Shown here: in pieces, positions 9,855 through 18,363 of the stretch
How positions within the stretch are numbered: position 1 is the first letter of the stretch
Layout of the letters: each line of letters opens with the position of its first letter
Assembly (NCBI GenBank): GCA_944388995.1
Contig: CALXKN010000006.1
Location: 37,434 to 101,433 of the forward strand
Reading direction: 5' to 3'
From: an uncultured Spirochaetota bacterium
GTDB taxonomy: Bacteria; Spirochaetota; Spirochaetia; JAFGXN01
Length of the DNA stretch: 64,000 bases
Made by a program: the position numbers and the translations under genes
Notes under the pieces: model-generated
Seen by the model: the letters and a program-made list of their open reading frames with translations, nothing else
Databases searched by the model: none
Told to the model about the DNA's origin: nothing

Positions 9855-10823
9855 TTACTTTTTCTTTAGTAAAAATACGGTCGCTTTTTCGCGATAATTT
9901 CCGGTTTTCGAGTAAACGCACTCGTAACCGGTTAGAATGTCATTCCAAATACCCGACGGATCTTCGGCTGCCGGCAGCGTTTTCGGCAGTTCGGGCGTTT
10001 TAAACGCGCAGACAATCCACTGCGGCGGGTTTGAAAGAAACGCCGCGCGTTCCTCGGCGGCCGCTTCGGGATTGAATTTCAGATGAATCGGAATAAAAAA
10101 ACGGTTTTGCGGCGTTGCCATAAGTTCTTGCGAAAAAAATCCGATTATTACCTTTGATCCGGTATTAAACGACCAAATTTTCGGGCGATCTGCCTCCGGA
10201 ATGATCTCCGCCATATCGTCCATGACGGAAACGAAAAACGCATTCTCGTTTTTCACCTGAAGCTGCGGCGCGCTGAAATCGATAAAACAGACAAGTCTCC
10301 CTGCATTCCCCCGAATCAGCCAAGCCGAAAACGGTACAAACAGCAGTAATGTCAATAAGACGGCTAAGCTTTTTTTGGGAACAGAGAAAATAATATTGAA
10401 ATCAAGCAGAAGCAACGGAATGACAGTCCAATAATAATACCAATGCAAACCGCCTCCCATTGTCAGGGCGGCCGACACCAGACCCGTTACAACCGGAAAC
10501 CTCTCCGTCCGTCTGTATCTGATGACGTCAAAAAAAAGAACCGCAAACGGAACCGCCAGCTGCGCAATGCGAATCAGCGCATTTTTCAGCGAATGCTTAT
10601 CCGCCGCATACAGAAAGTTGTGAATGTACGAACCGTAAAAGAATTCCGAAAGCGCACCGTTAAGACCGAAATAAAGCAGAATTGGAACGGCAGTCAGTGC
10701 CCATCCCAACAAAAATAAAGCAATGTTCAGCGGCAGCTGCTTCTGCTGCTTTTTGAGAATCAGAAACGCCGCAAAACCGATCATCATGCCGCCAATCAGA
10801 GCGCCGTCGTTCAGCCGTTTCAT
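9855..10823 (-). pseudogene. C-terminal part of a membrane glycosyltransferase (N-terminal half missing)
   Basis: 322 residues remain. Several membrane segments are visible (GGMMIGFAAFLIL, NIALFLLGWALTAVPILLYF, LAVPFAVLFFDVI, a segment around WTVIPLLLLDFNIIF, LAVLLTLLLFVPFSAWLI), followed by a soluble C-terminal domain. The pieces LKKQQ...LLYFGLNGALSEFFYG and GGGLHWYYYWTVIPLLLL resemble the second half of polyprenol-phosphate-dependent (GT39/83-like) glycosyltransferases; the first half, with the catalytic acidic loop, is absent. The reading frame begins at an ATG (10823) inside a glycosyltransferase 2 stub in another frame, with no good ribosome-binding site. The simplest reading is a deletion that joined the two genes; an assembly join error is the alternative. 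Confidence 0.6.
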
Positions 10824-10893
10824 AAAAAACCGGCAGCGCCTCCTCTTCGTTAAAACAGGGGACCACGAGAGAAAGGATCGGTTTAGGGTTCAT
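10816..10893 (-). pseudogene. 5' stub of a family 2 glycosyltransferase
   Basis: From the ATG at 10893, 9 bases after GGGAGG and overlapping the end of gtrA, the first residues MNPKPILSLVVPCFNEEE are the unmistakable start of a family 2 glycosyltransferase. After FYE(TA), about 26 codons in, similarity stops and the frame enters unrelated sequence, while a membrane glycosyltransferase continues in a different frame. GT2 genes next to gtrA normally encode a polyprenyl-phosphate sugar transferase of about 230-330 residues, so nearly the whole gene is missing. Confidence 0.7.
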
Positions 10894-11302
10894 GTCTTTC
10901 ATCCTCCCGAAAGGCAAAATAACGCTGTCCGAAGTAGTTCAGAGCAGTGAAGACGATCATGCCCAGCGCCAGCGCCGCGTTGCCGCGAAACGAGGCAGAA
11001 AACCCGCTCAAAAGCCATTCCGTCAGCGGTTTCGCCGCTCCGTAAGCGGCAAAATAACAAACCGCAATGACAGCGATAAAACGCACGGCAGGACGCCAGC
11101 CGCGGCTTGTATTTCCGAATGTAAACCGTTTGTTCAGCACATAGGCGAGAAGACTTCCGACGATGTAGTTTGCCGACGACGAAAACCAATACGGACAGTG
11201 CGCCGCATTGTAAAGAAGAAACATCAGCGTCGCCCCGACAAGCGTATTGAGCGCGCCGACGGCAAGAAATTTAATCAGTTTCCGATCTGCCCAAGAAAAC
11301 AC
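10883..11302 (-). CDS. GtrA-family membrane protein
   Basis: 139 residues with four membrane segments: LIKFLAVGALNTLVGATLMFLLY, FSSSANYIVGSLLAYVLNKR, FIAVIAVCYFAAYGAA and ALALGMIVFTALNYFGQRYF. The FLAVGALNT start, the NYIVGSLLAYVLNKRFTF loop and the C-terminal NYFGQRYFAF are typical of GtrA (PF04138), which is thought to flip polyprenyl-phosphate-linked sugars for surface glycosylation. The start is a GTG at 11302; a perfect TATAAT with an extended TGA lies 5 bases before it, and a poly-G tract (G7-A-G8 on the plus strand) sits just upstream in the -35 region. Its normal partner, a GT2 enzyme, is reduced to a stub directly downstream, so the protein may now lack a substrate. Confidence 0.85.
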   Translation of the reverse strand: MFSWADRKLIKFLAVGALNTLVGATLMFLLYNAAHCPYWFSSSANYIVGSLLAYVLNKRFTFGNTSRGWRPAVRFIAVIAVCYFAAYGAAKPLTEWLLSGFSASFRGNAALALGMIVFTALNYFGQRYFAFREDERHEP

Positions 11303-11307
11303 GGGCT

Positions 11308-11337
11308 ATTATATCACACACGGGGGGGAGGGGGGGG
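11308..11337 (-). promoter_or_regulatory. gtrA promoter with poly-G tract in the spacer and -35 region
   Basis: TGA-TATAAT lies at 11308-11316 on the minus strand, 5 bases before the GTG start. Bases 11322-11337 read G7-A-G8 on the plus strand and occupy the far half of the spacer and the -35 position, so no normal -35 hexamer is present. Length changes in the tract would alter the spacing to upstream sequence. Confidence 0.55.
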
Positions 11338-11359
11338 TACTTAACCGAAATTTACAGTC

Positions 11360-11389
11360 AAAAAAAAAAAACCGCCTCAAAGGAGGCGG
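11360..11389 (-). terminator. Rho-independent terminator after the amidohydrolase gene
   Basis: Minus-strand stem CCGCCTC / GAGGCGG with a 4-base loop, followed by a run of 11-12 T. It lies about 20 bases after the amidohydrolase stop and separates it from gtrA. Confidence 0.9.
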
Positions 11390-11409
11390 AAGAATGCCGA
11401 ACGAAAATT

Positions 11410-13098
11410 TCACTCTGTTTCGGAGGCAGAAAAAACCGTACTGCCGTCTTTAACGGTACGTATCACTTTAATAGTACGAATTTCTTCGGGCGCAATGGTC
11501 AGCGGGTTTTTGTCCAAAACGACAAAGTCGGCGCGTTTGCCGGGGCGAATCGAGCCTTTACTCTCCTCTTCACCGATTTGAAAAGCTGCTGACAACGTCA
11601 TCGCTTTTAAGGCTTCCGCAGGGGAAATTCGCTCTTCCGGAGCGATAACAACCCCCGATTTCGTCTGACGCACAGTCATGCACCACAACGATTCGATCAT
11701 ATTGGGAGCAACGACAGGTGAGTCCTGATGAACAGTCACCGCAACACCCGCTTTTAACGCCGTCGCAGCAGCGCTGATATGTGAGCCGCGTTCGTTGCCG
11801 AGATTCTTCAAATGAACGTCTCCCCAGTAATAAATATGCGCGGGAAACATCGACGCAATCAGTCCGAGCTCAGCCAAATCGGCAAACTGCTGCGGCCGAA
11901 CGATTTGCGAGTGAACCATCACGGAGCGGTGAAAATCGCCGACGCCCTCCGCGCGCAGCTGTTTGTAAACGCGAATCAGTTGATCGGCAGCGGCGTCTCC
12001 ATTGCAGTGAGCCTGCAGCGGCAGACCTTGAGCAGCCGCCGTGCGGGCAAAAGCAGTGATGGTTTCATCGTTATCAATCGGATAGCCGCAATAATTCGGA
12101 TCGGCTTCGTTCCCGGAGCGCGCACCCGGAACAGTCAAGTACGGTTCGGAAAGCCACGCCGTCCGTCCCTGAGGAGAGCCATCAAGGAAAATTTTATATC
12201 CGCCGATTTTAAAACGATTGAGATAGCGCCCCAATCGCTCGGGGTGAGCCTGTGCTAAACCGGAAGCGTTCTTTAAATCGACGTAACCGACAATATCCAT
12301 GACAAGAGCTTCTTTTTCAGCGGCTTCAGCGAGAAGTTCATACTCTTTTTCTTTCAGCAGAGAATCCTGTGCCGTCGTGAAACCTTGCGACAGATAAATC
12401 TGCTGCGCTTTCCGCATCAATTCGATGGGATCAGTGTCCGAAGGAGGAACTTGAGAAGCATAACCCAAAAACGCGGTTTCTTCCATATAACCGGTCGGAT
12501 TGCCCTGCGCGTCACGGGCGATAACGCCGCCTTCCGGAGGCTGTGTTTGAGCCGTTACGCCGAAGAGGGTCAATGCCTTTGAATTAAAAACGCCCATATG
12601 CCCGGAAGCATGCGTAATAATAATCGGCCGCTCTGTTGAGACACGATCCAGCACCTCTTTTGTCGGATGGGCTTTTTCTTTCAGATTGTTGTTATCATAA
12701 CCAAAACCGACAATCCAACCCTCCTTCGTGTCGGGATTCTCCTTCGCATAAGCGGTCAGAATCGAAACAATGTCGTCGAACGATTCGGCTGACGCAAGCT
12801 GCGCAATCGTTAAAATTTGAACGTACTGAGAAAGATGGCTGTGACCGTCGATAAAACCGGGCAAAAGCGTCGCGCCGTTCAAATCGATGCGTTCTGTTTT
12901 CTTCGTACACAGTGACTGCATCTCTTCATCGGTACCGATATGCGCAATCACACCGCCGCGAACGAAAACCGCCTCAGCTGTCGGCCGGCTCTCTTCCATT
13001 GTTAAAACCGTTCCGTTGTAAAACAGAACCTCTTCCTTCGGTTTTTCACAGCCGCAAAGCAAAACCGCAAACAAAACCGCCGTTATTATTCTTTTCAT
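11410..13098 (-). CDS. Amidohydrolase family 3 (YtcJ-like) lipoprotein
   Basis: 562 residues. The N-terminus MKRIITAVLFAVLLCGCEK is a lipoprotein signal with the lipobox LCGC, so the enzyme should be anchored to a membrane outside the cytoplasm, which is unusual for this family. The amidohydrolase fold is shown by LFYNGTVLTMEESRPTAEAV, the metal site GFIDGHSHLSQY, LQAHCNGDAAADQ and the late VTVHQDSPVVAPN; the C-terminus returns to the usual IRPGKRADFVVLDKNP beta strand. YtcJ-like enzymes hydrolyse N-substituted amino acids or amides; the substrate cannot be predicted. AAGGAG precedes the ATG by 8 bases, and a strong terminator follows. Confidence 0.88.
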   Translation of the reverse strand: MKRIITAVLFAVLLCGCEKPKEEVLFYNGTVLTMEESRPTAEAVFVRGGVIAHIGTDEEMQSLCTKKTERIDLNGATLLPGFIDGHSHLSQYVQILTIAQLASAESFDDIVSILTAYAKENPDTKEGWIVGFGYDNNNLKEKAHPTKEVLDRVSTERPIIITHASGHMGVFNSKALTLFGVTAQTQPPEGGVIARDAQGNPTGYMEETAFLGYASQVPPSDTDPIELMRKAQQIYLSQGFTTAQDSLLKEKEYELLAEAAEKEALVMDIVGYVDLKNASGLAQAHPERLGRYLNRFKIGGYKIFLDGSPQGRTAWLSEPYLTVPGARSGNEADPNYCGYPIDNDETITAFARTAAAQGLPLQAHCNGDAAADQLIRVYKQLRAEGVGDFHRSVMVHSQIVRPQQFADLAELGLIASMFPAHIYYWGDVHLKNLGNERGSHISAAATALKAGVAVTVHQDSPVVAPNMIESLWCMTVRQTKSGVVIAPEERISPAEALKAMTLSAAFQIGEEESKGSIRPGKRADFVVLDKNPLTIAPEEIRTIKVIRTVKDGSTVFSASETE

Positions 13099-13159
13099 AA
13101 GGAATCTCCTTTCTTATCATAGCGCAATCCGAAATGAAAAGAAAGCCCCTCGAAATAAC

Positions 13160-14236
13160 TCAATCGGCTGCTTCAATGGGGGCGGAGAAAGCGCTGTCCC
13201 GTTTCTGATCCTGTTTTTGCGCATACATCCGACAATCAGCCTCATGTACAAGCATGTAAACGGAACCGCCGCCGAATGCAGAGCCGACCGCATAAGAAAT
13301 CGCTGTTTCGTCGGGATTATTGTCATTTTCACGGCGGAGAGCGTCATCAATCGACGTTAAAAGCCGGCGGAACTCCGTTTCATTCTTTTTTTCGGCAATC
13401 AGAAGAAACTCGTCGCCTCCGTTGCGGCTGATAAACACGTGCGGATCATTGAATCGGGTCAATACTTCAGCAAAACGACGGATAAGATCATCTCCGGCGC
13501 TGTGGCCGAAGCGGTCGTTAACGGCTTTAAGGTTGTTTAAATCAAAAATTGCCGCACCGATATGATTGGACGAAGCACCGCCAAGCGCCATCATGTAACG
13601 GTCGGCAGCATAGCGATTCTGCAGCCCGGTCAAACCGTCACGGAATGCCAGAGAACCAAGTTCCTTTATTTGACGGGAAGTGAGAAGCAATTCAAAAAAA
13701 GCCAAAATGACAAGAAAGACCAAAATACCGAACAGCAGCGACAGATACGTTTTAATTCGTTCCGACAGCGATTCGGAATAGATCTGCAATCGGTTGACCA
13801 AGTCATCGGAAAGTTTGAAATACGACTCCGAATCATCGATAAGAATCTTCTCGTCATCGCCCGTTGCCTCTTTTTTGTTGAAACGTTCTATATCTCCGCT
13901 CAATCGATCCCAAACGAGTTTCAGTTCATCGACAAGGTCTCTGTAATCATCTTTGGAAATCACCGGAAACTGCGAAACTCCCTCTTCCGAATGAATTTGA
14001 GAAATCATGTCGGAGACAAAACTCTTCAATTCTTCGTTTTTTTGATCTGCCAGCTCCTGCTTTACCAACCGTTGGGAAGAACAGCGAAAAAATCCGGCTT
14101 GATTGATTGCTGCCGCTGCCTGAGCCTGATCTGTAGCCAACTGCCAAATTCGAAGAAACAAAACAGTCGCCGAAAAGAGCAGCGCAATACGCAGCAAATG
14201 AAACGCCAACCGCCGTCTGAAAATCGATTTCACCAT
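13160..14236 (-). CDS. Membrane-bound diguanylate cyclase with NarX/PilJ-like sensor domain
   Basis: I start at the ATG at 14236 (MVKSIFRRRLAFHLL), which has AAAGG upstream; an ATG at 14269 gives a poorer N-terminus. One membrane segment (LAFHLLRIALLFSATVLFL) is followed by a periplasmic helical domain with INQAGFFRCSSQRLVKQEL, resembling the type IV NarX/PilJ sensor start. A second membrane segment (TYLSLLFGILVFLVILAFF) leads to a GGDEF domain with DGLTGLQNR, DLNNLKAVND and the catalytic RNGGDEFL, so it should make cyclic di-GMP. The inhibitory RxxD motif is not at its usual position. The gene stands alone between the amidohydrolase and the rpsB promoter. Confidence 0.88.
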   Translation of the reverse strand: MVKSIFRRRLAFHLLRIALLFSATVLFLRIWQLATDQAQAAAAINQAGFFRCSSQRLVKQELADQKNEELKSFVSDMISQIHSEEGVSQFPVISKDDYRDLVDELKLVWDRLSGDIERFNKKEATGDDEKILIDDSESYFKLSDDLVNRLQIYSESLSERIKTYLSLLFGILVFLVILAFFELLLTSRQIKELGSLAFRDGLTGLQNRYAADRYMMALGGASSNHIGAAIFDLNNLKAVNDRFGHSAGDDLIRRFAEVLTRFNDPHVFISRNGGDEFLLIAEKKNETEFRRLLTSIDDALRRENDNNPDETAISYAVGSAFGGGSVYMLVHEADCRMYAQKQDQKRDSAFSAPIEAAD

Positions 14237-14337
14237 GATTTTGCCTTTCAAGTCAAATGACATTATCAATATAATTAACTTTCAGGGCATTTTCAAGTCT
14301 TATTCACAGAAATCCTCGGTAAAGGAGCAAAAAAGAC

Positions 14338-14366
14338 TTTACAAAAGAACAAATCCGAAGTATAAT
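14338..14366 (+). promoter_or_regulatory. Promoter of the rpsB operon
   Basis: TTTACA (14338-14343), a 17-base spacer and a perfect TATAAT (14361-14366). The leader of about 68 bases contains a small hairpin GCCGG...CCGGC (14410-14428) just before the GGAGG of rpsB, a possible site for feedback by S2. Confidence 0.85.
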
Positions 14367-14440
14367 TTTGACAAATAAACTCCGCGAAAGCGTGTAACAG
14401 TGAAGGAAGCCGGACAAAAGAGCCGGCACAGGAGGCAAAA

Positions 14441-15343
14441 GTGGCAGTGGTAACAATGAAAAACCTGCTCGAATCGGGTGTTCATTTCGGACACCAAACC
14501 AAAAGATGGGATCCCCGTATGGCGAAGTACATTTACACTCAGCGCAACGGTGTTCACATCATCGACCTGAAAAAGACGCTTCTTTCAGTTAAAGACGCCT
14601 ACGAAATCGTGCGCAAAACGGTTTTGGAAGGAAAAAGCGTCCTTTTCATCGGCACCAAAAAACAGGCTCAGGAAGCCATCGAAAAAGAAGCCAAACGGTG
14701 CGGAATGTACTACGTCAACAATCGCTGGCTCGGCGGTATGCTGACAAACTTCGCAACCATCAAAAAATCGATCGTTCGTCTGAAAAAAATCGAAAAAATG
14801 GAAGTCGACGGAACCTTCGATTCTCTCACAAAAAAAGAAATTTCTCTTTTAAACAAAGAACGCGCTAAATTAGAGAAAAACCTCGGCGGAATCAAAGAAA
14901 TGAAAGATTTGCCGGGAATCGTATTCATCATCGACACGAAGGAAGAGGCGATTGCGGTCGCCGAAGCAAAAAAATGCGGTATTCCGATTGTCGCCGTCGT
15001 CGACACCAACTGCAATCCGGAAGGCATCGATTATCCGATCCCCGGAAACGACGATGCTATCCGCGCGATTTCTCTGTTCACATCGGTCATCGCAAACGCA
15101 GTCATTGAAGCGGATAACGAAGTCGGTCTGCAAATCATCGAAAACATTCAGGACGACGAAATGACAAACGAGTCGATTCTGGCAAAAGCTGAAGAAGAAA
15201 AAGAAGCGGCGATTAAAGAAGCGGTTGAAGCGGACGAAGCTAAAAACTTTAAAGCTAAACCGAAGAAACCGGCAAAAGAAGAAGGCGAAAAATCGACCGA
15301 AACAGCCGTCGAATCCGAAGCTGAAACTTCAAAGGAGGAATAA
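14441..15343 (+). CDS. rpsB: 30S ribosomal protein S2 with a charged C-terminal extension
   Basis: 300 residues starting at a GTG, 10 bases after the first base of GGAGG. The S2 fold is clear: [53 protein letters not shown] and [19 protein letters not shown]. After the S2 core (about residue 230) there is a tail of some 65 residues rich in Lys, Glu and Ala ([20 protein letters not shown] and onward), longer than in most bacterial S2 proteins. First gene of the rpsB-tsf pair. Confidence 0.97.
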   Translation: MAVVTMKNLLESGVHFGHQTKRWDPRMAKYIYTQRNGVHIIDLKKTLLSVKDAYEIVRKTVLEGKSVLFIGTKKQAQEAIEKEAKRCGMYYVNNRWLGGMLTNFATIKKSIVRLKKIEKMEVDGTFDSLTKKEISLLNKERAKLEKNLGGIKEMKDLPGIVFIIDTKEEAIAVAEAKKCGIPIVAVVDTNCNPEGIDYPIPGNDDAIRAISLFTSVIANAVIEADNEVGLQIIENIQDDEMTNESILAKAEEEKEAAIKEAVEADEAKNFKAKPKKPAKEEGEKSTETAVESEAETSKEE

Positions 15344-15344
15344 A

Positions 15345-16187
15345 ATGGCAAACGTAAATCCGAGTGACGTCAAAAAACTGCGCGACGCAACCGGCGCCGG
15401 AATGTTGGACTGCAAAAACGCATTAATCGAAGCCGGCGGCGACTTTGAAGAGGCGCAGAAAGTATTGCGCAAAAAAGGATTGGCCGCCGCTACTAAACGC
15501 GAAGGCCGCGCCACAACGGAAGGCCGGCTTTTCATTGCTATCCGCGGAGAAAAAGCTGCCGTCTGCGAGCTGACGTGCGAAACGTATTTTGTGGCAGGTA
15601 ATGAAAAGTTCAAAGCTTTCGGCGAAGAAATCGTCAACATGATGCTTGACGCCGAAACGGAAGAGTTGACGCCGGAAATCGCCGATAAAGTAAAAGAAGC
15701 GATCAGCATCATCAAAGAAAACATGACGCTGAAGCGGCAGAAACTGTTTAAGCTGACCGCCGCCCAAAAGGCGTTCGGTTACTCCCACGACGGGCAGATT
15801 GCCTCTGTCGTTGTTTTGGAGAGCGACAATCCCGCCGCTTTTGAAGCTGATGCCGTTAACGAATTCGGAAACGACTTGGCGATGCACATTGCCGCATTTC
15901 ACCCCCGTTTTATCGACGAAAACTCCGTTACACAGAAATTCAAAGACGACCAAATGGAAGTTTTTGCCGCACAGTCAGAAAATCTGAATAAACCGGCTGA
16001 TGTGCTGCAGAAAATCATGGCCGGCAAATTGAATAAAATCTACTCCGAAGTGTGTCTGACCAAACAGCCGTTTGTAAAAGACGACAAACAATCCGTCGAA
16101 AAAGTGATGGCAGCCGTCGCCAAACAGGTCGCCGCTTCGTTGAAAATCGCCGATTACGTTTATTACAAAGTCGGCATTGACGAATAA
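15345..16187 (+). CDS. tsf: Translation elongation factor Ts
   Basis: 280 residues. The start at 15345 lies 1 base after the rpsB stop with AGGAGG just upstream; it gives MANVNPSDVKKLRDATGAGM, the conserved EF-Ts N-terminus with the UBA-like helix and DCKNALIEAGGDFEEA. EF-Ts exchanges GDP for GTP on EF-Tu. The core motif HIAAFHPRFI and the dimerisation domain are present. An in-frame upstream start inside rpsB is not credible. A strong hairpin terminator follows the stop. Confidence 0.97.
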   Translation: MANVNPSDVKKLRDATGAGMLDCKNALIEAGGDFEEAQKVLRKKGLAAATKREGRATTEGRLFIAIRGEKAAVCELTCETYFVAGNEKFKAFGEEIVNMMLDAETEELTPEIADKVKEAISIIKENMTLKRQKLFKLTAAQKAFGYSHDGQIASVVVLESDNPAAFEADAVNEFGNDLAMHIAAFHPRFIDENSVTQKFKDDQMEVFAAQSENLNKPADVLQKIMAGKLNKIYSEVCLTKQPFVKDDKQSVEKVMAAVAKQVAASLKIADYVYYKVGIDE

Positions 16188-16193
16188 CCGTTT

Positions 16194-16221
16194 CGGCTGC
16201 GGTTTGCCGCAGCCGTTTTTT
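16194..16221 (+). terminator. Terminator or attenuator between tsf and frr
   Basis: Perfect 9-base-pair stem CGGCTGCGG-TTTG-CCGCAGCCG followed by TTTTTT, starting 7 bases after the tsf stop and ending 12 bases before the frr ATG. It should reduce read-through from the ribosomal genes into frr-uppS-cdsA-dxr. Confidence 0.9.
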
Positions 16222-16233
16222 CAGGAGTGAACC

Positions 16234-16791
16234 ATGATCGCAGAGATTAAAGCCGACAGCGAAGAGAGGATGAAGAAGAGCGCCGCCGCATTGGAAGACG
16301 AATTCAATCGATTACGAACCGGCCGCGCTTCGGCAGCACTGGTCGATAAAATTCAAGTTTCCTACTACGGTGCCGCGACGCCGCTGAACCAAGTTGCCTC
16401 AATTTCCGTTCCGGAAGCGCGGTTGATTGTCATTCAGCCGTGGGACAAAAACGTTTTACCGGAAATCGAGAAAGCAATTCAAAAATCCGAGCTGAATCTG
16501 AATCCGAACAACGACGGAAAAGTTATTCGCATCAATATTCCCGCTTTGACCGAAGAACGCCGCAAAGAACTGGTAAAAGGCGCCAAAGCATCAGCTGAAA
16601 ACGCGCGGGTAGCCGTGAGAAACATCCGCCGCGACGCAATCGATAAGCTCAAAAAAGAGCAAAAGAACGGTGAATTGACGGAAGATGAGCTGAAAGCGGC
16701 TGAAACCGATATGCAGACGCTAACGGATAAATACATCGGCGAAGTCAACAAAATTCTCGACGCCAAAGAAAAAGAGATTATGGAAATCTGA
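16234..16791 (+). CDS. frr: Ribosome recycling factor
   Basis: 185 residues, the standard length. RRF splits post-termination ribosomes together with EF-G. Diagnostic segments are [59 protein letters not shown] and [26 protein letters not shown] precedes the ATG. It lies just behind a terminator-like hairpin, so it may have a partly separate expression level from tsf; uppS starts 1 base after its stop. Confidence 0.97.
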   Translation: MIAEIKADSEERMKKSAAALEDEFNRLRTGRASAALVDKIQVSYYGAATPLNQVASISVPEARLIVIQPWDKNVLPEIEKAIQKSELNLNPNNDGKVIRINIPALTEERRKELVKGAKASAENARVAVRNIRRDAIDKLKKEQKNGELTEDELKAAETDMQTLTDKYIGEVNKILDAKEKEIMEI

Positions 16792-16792
16792 A

Positions 16793-17497
16793 ATGGCGGA
16801 TGAAAAGCAGCCGGATCAAATGTGCCGCCACATTGCCGTCATCATGGACGGCAACGGACGGTGGGCCAAACAACGCGGAAAAATTCGCAGTTTCGGACAC
16901 AAGGAAGGATTAAAAGCCACTAAACGACTGCTCCATTACGCGTCTGAACGAGGATTAAAATACCTAACACTGTACGCGTTCTCAACCGAAAACTGGAAAC
17001 GCGCGGAAGAAGAAGTCTCTTATCTGATGAATTTAATCCACCTTCATCTGCGCAAAGAGATGAAATTCTACAAAAAAAACCATATCCGGCTGCGGTTCAT
17101 CGGTGATTTATCGCGGCTCAAGCCGTCGCTGCAGGAAGAAATGCGCTCCGTCGAGCGGGATACAGCCTCTTATGACGGTTTGACCGTACAGCTGGCAATC
17201 AATTACGGAGGCCGCGACGAGCTGCGCCGAGCCGTCCAGAAGCTGATCGATTCGGGCAAACAGGAAATCACGGAAGCCGATATTGAAGCCGAACTGGATA
17301 CAGCCGGCATTCCCGATCCTGATTTAATCATCCGTACCGCCGGAGAACAACGATTGAGCAACTTTTTAATGTGGCAAAGCGCTTACAGCGAATTTTGGTA
17401 CACGCCGAAACTGTGGCCCGATTTCGGTTCTGAAGATTTTGATGAGGCGGTCGCCGCCTTCTTTCGCCGCGACCGCCGCTACGGAGGGATCAAATGA
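16793..17497 (+). CDS. uppS: Undecaprenyl diphosphate synthase
   Basis: 234 residues. This cis-prenyltransferase makes the C55 lipid carrier for peptidoglycan and other surface polymers from isopentenyl diphosphate. The P-loop region HIAVIMDGNGRWAKQRGKIR, the segment LTLYAFSTENWKR, LAINYGGRDELRRA and the C-terminal PDLIIRTAGEQRLSNFL...WYTPKLWPDF are all present. It overlaps cdsA by four bases (ATGA), indicating translational coupling. Confidence 0.97.
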   Translation: MADEKQPDQMCRHIAVIMDGNGRWAKQRGKIRSFGHKEGLKATKRLLHYASERGLKYLTLYAFSTENWKRAEEEVSYLMNLIHLHLRKEMKFYKKNHIRLRFIGDLSRLKPSLQEEMRSVERDTASYDGLTVQLAINYGGRDELRRAVQKLIDSGKQEITEADIEAELDTAGIPDPDLIIRTAGEQRLSNFLMWQSAYSEFWYTPKLWPDFGSEDFDEAVAAFFRRDRRYGGIK

Positions 17498-18363
17498 AAG
17501 AGATGACCGCCCGTATTCTTCTGGGAGTGATCGCAATTCCGATTTTGTTGGTGATCCTCCTGTTTCCGCTGCCGTTCAACGCCGCCGTTAACGCAGTCAT
17601 TATGGCTTTCACGGCGCTCGCCGGAATCGAAACTGCGCGTTTGACAGAAACACGACTCACCCGCCTCAACAAAGCGGCCGCCGTGTTTTGCGCCGTTCTG
17701 CCGCCGCTTTCTGTCTTCTGTTTTCTGTTTTTACCGGATACAGTTGCTGCACTGACAGTCGCCGCCATTCTTATTCTCGCTCCAACGCTTCTCATCGGAC
17801 GGGAAGCATTCAGCCGCAGCGCCGAGAAATGGAACAACTCACTGGAAAGAATCGCCGGATACGCCTTTATTTTGCTTTACATCGGCGGACTGTCGGCCGC
17901 CCTTACCGGCTTTCAGTTCCTCTCTCGGTTTGTCCCCGACGATAATCCGGGATTGATTTACCTCATTTACCTGCTGATGATTTTCACAAATGACACCGCC
18001 GCCTACTTCACCGGCGTAGCCGTCGGCCGTTTTACTCCGCATCCGGCGCCGATCAGCCCCAAAAAAAGCCTTGCCGGTTTCATCGGCGGAGCTGTCGGCT
18101 GCCTTGCCGTTTCCGTCGCCGCCTTTTTTATTCTGCCGCAGCTGTTTGAAAACAGTATCCTCCGGGCGCTGACCGTCGGAGCCGTATTGGCGTTCGCCGG
18201 CATTGTCGGCGATTTGGTTGAATCGGCGTTTAAACGCAGCGCCGGCGTCAAAGACAGCGGCCGTCTGATGGGAGGCCGCGGCGGCGTTCTTGACTCCATC
18301 GACTCCGTCCTCTACGGAGCGCCGTTTTTCCTCGTTCTGCTGGCGGGAATTCAGCTGATATGA
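17494..18363 (+). CDS. cdsA: Phosphatidate cytidylyltransferase
   Basis: 289 residues with seven or eight membrane helices. It makes CDP-diacylglycerol, the precursor of bacterial phospholipids. The family signature near the C-terminus is present as VGDLVESAFKRSAGVKDSGR followed by LMGGRGGVLDSIDSVLYGAP. An earlier motif, PISPKKSLAGFIGG, also matches CdsA (usual SPKKTxEG). The gene overlaps uppS at its start and dxr at its end by four bases each. Confidence 0.95.
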   Translation: MKEMTARILLGVIAIPILLVILLFPLPFNAAVNAVIMAFTALAGIETARLTETRLTRLNKAAAVFCAVLPPLSVFCFLFLPDTVAALTVAAILILAPTLLIGREAFSRSAEKWNNSLERIAGYAFILLYIGGLSAALTGFQFLSRFVPDDNPGLIYLIYLLMIFTNDTAAYFTGVAVGRFTPHPAPISPKKSLAGFIGGAVGCLAVSVAAFFILPQLFENSILRALTVGAVLAFAGIVGDLVESAFKRSAGVKDSGRLMGGRGGVLDSIDSVLYGAPFFLVLLAGIQLI

